Source: JBOGZI01 sp050697275 (lineage in GTDB: Bacteria > Actinomycetota > Thermoleophilia > Solirubrobacterales > 70-9). Taken from it: DNA of 5,000 bases. This document shows positions 4,606-5,000 of this stretch, one piece after another (within the stretch, counting starts at the first letter, position 1; each line of letters opens with the position of its first letter). The translations under genes were made by a program, and so were the position numbers. The DNA lies in contig JBOGZI010000023.1 of assembly GCA_050697275.1 (NCBI GenBank), positions 1 to 5,000 on the forward strand, read 5' to 3'. Under the pieces are notes generated by a model. It ran no database searches and was not told where the DNA came from. It saw only the letters and a program-made list of their open reading frames with translations.

Positions 4606-5000
4606 GTGCGGCGCGTCACCTTCTCGCGCAATTACACGCTGTCGCTGTCGCGCACTTGCCGTTGCTACTGCAAGTACTGCGCCTTCGCCACGCACCGTGC
4701 GCACCTGTACGCGCCCGATGAGGTCGAGCAGCGACTCGACGAGGCTCTGCGCCGAAACGCCAAGGAGCTCCTCGTGCTCACCGGCGAGCTGCCGGAGGTG
4801 AACCCGGAGGTCGCCCGGCGCCTGCGCGAATACGGCCACCGCGACTTCGTCTCCTACGTGGTCTGGACCTGTGAGCGGGCCCTGGAGCGCGGCCTGCTCC
4901 CACACACCAACCTCGGCGTCTTGAGCCGAGACGATCTCGAGCGCCTGCGCGAGGTGACCGCTTCGCAGGGCCTCATGCTCGAGTCGATCTCCGAGCGGCT
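4606..5000 (+). CDS. cofG: FO synthase subunit 1 (7,8-didemethyl-8-hydroxy-5-deazariboflavin synthase, CofG), 3'-partial
   Basis: Cytoplasmic radical-SAM enzyme of coenzyme F420 biosynthesis. With CofH, or within fused FbiC, it forms the deazaflavin chromophore FO. The CofH product, a tyrosine/ribityl-uracil adduct, is its substrate. The first 131 residues are present and the gene runs off the window end. The N-terminus VTFSRNYTLSLSRTC is typical, followed by the radical-SAM cluster motif CX3CX2C as C18-RCY-C22-KY-C25. Further CofG motifs are LTGELPEV (58-65), ERGLLPHTNLG (94-104) and SQGLMLESISER (120-131). An extra cysteine, C20, lies inside the cluster motif. The GTG start is set by the usual distance to the cysteines and by the -10 box at leaderless spacing. 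The frame stays open with strong similarity to the last base. Whether cofH or a fused second domain follows is outside the window. Confidence 0.9.
   Translation, partial: MRRVTFSRNYTLSLSRTCRCYCKYCAFATHRAHLYAPDEVEQRLDEALRRNAKELLVLTGELPEVNPEVARRLREYGHRDFVSYVVWTCERALERGLLPHTNLGVLSRDDLERLREVTASQGLMLESISER

Overview
This window is high-GC DNA (roughly 70% by eye, with G/C-rich third codon positions), densely coding, with several GTG starts. Three things point to an actinobacterium, probably of the Thermoleophilia/Solirubrobacterales type: a gene for coenzyme F420 biosynthesis (cofG), apparently leaderless promoters with TANNNT -10 boxes placed right at GTG starts, and two small conserved proteins that I associate with that group. 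The lineage is an inference from recall, not from a search.

Layout, left to right. (1) Positions 1-1820, + strand: a two-gene metal module. It holds the 3' part of a ZIP-family divalent metal transporter with an unusual N-terminal extracytoplasmic domain, then a DtxR/MntR-family metal-dependent repressor that overlaps it by one base (TGATG). (2) Positions 1858-2548, + strand: two small genes seven bases apart. The first is a 120-residue protein of unknown function and the second is a 106-residue protein resembling a degenerate response-regulator receiver domain. (3) Positions 2545-3597, - strand: a lipoprotein substrate-binding protein of the NMT1/THI5 (ThiY/SsuA-like) type. It converges on the previous gene so tightly that the two stop codons share one CTAG, and it has no permease or ATPase gene beside it. 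(4) Positions 3598-3772: a 175-bp divergent control region with a -10 box for each direction, an imperfect inverted repeat and a strong Shine-Dalgarno sequence. (5) Positions 3773-4501, + strand: an aquaporin/MIP channel with both NPA motifs and a predicted selectivity filter of H-V-G-R, close to that of plant TIP2 aquaporins. (6) Positions 4541-4570: a perfect 12-bp-stem GC hairpin. (7) From 4606 to the window end, + strand: the N-terminal part of cofG, encoding the radical-SAM subunit of FO synthase.

The clear functional unit is the transporter/repressor pair, in which the regulator probably senses the metal that the ZIP protein moves. The other genes look like independent housekeeping or accessory units. 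I see no CRISPR array, tRNA, rRNA, insertion sequence or phage gene, and no gene-free stretch over 300 bp. I did not find a convincing new multi-gene system. The most unusual items are the ZIP fusion, the TIP2-like filter, the orphan substrate-binding lipoprotein and the pair of uncharacterised small genes.
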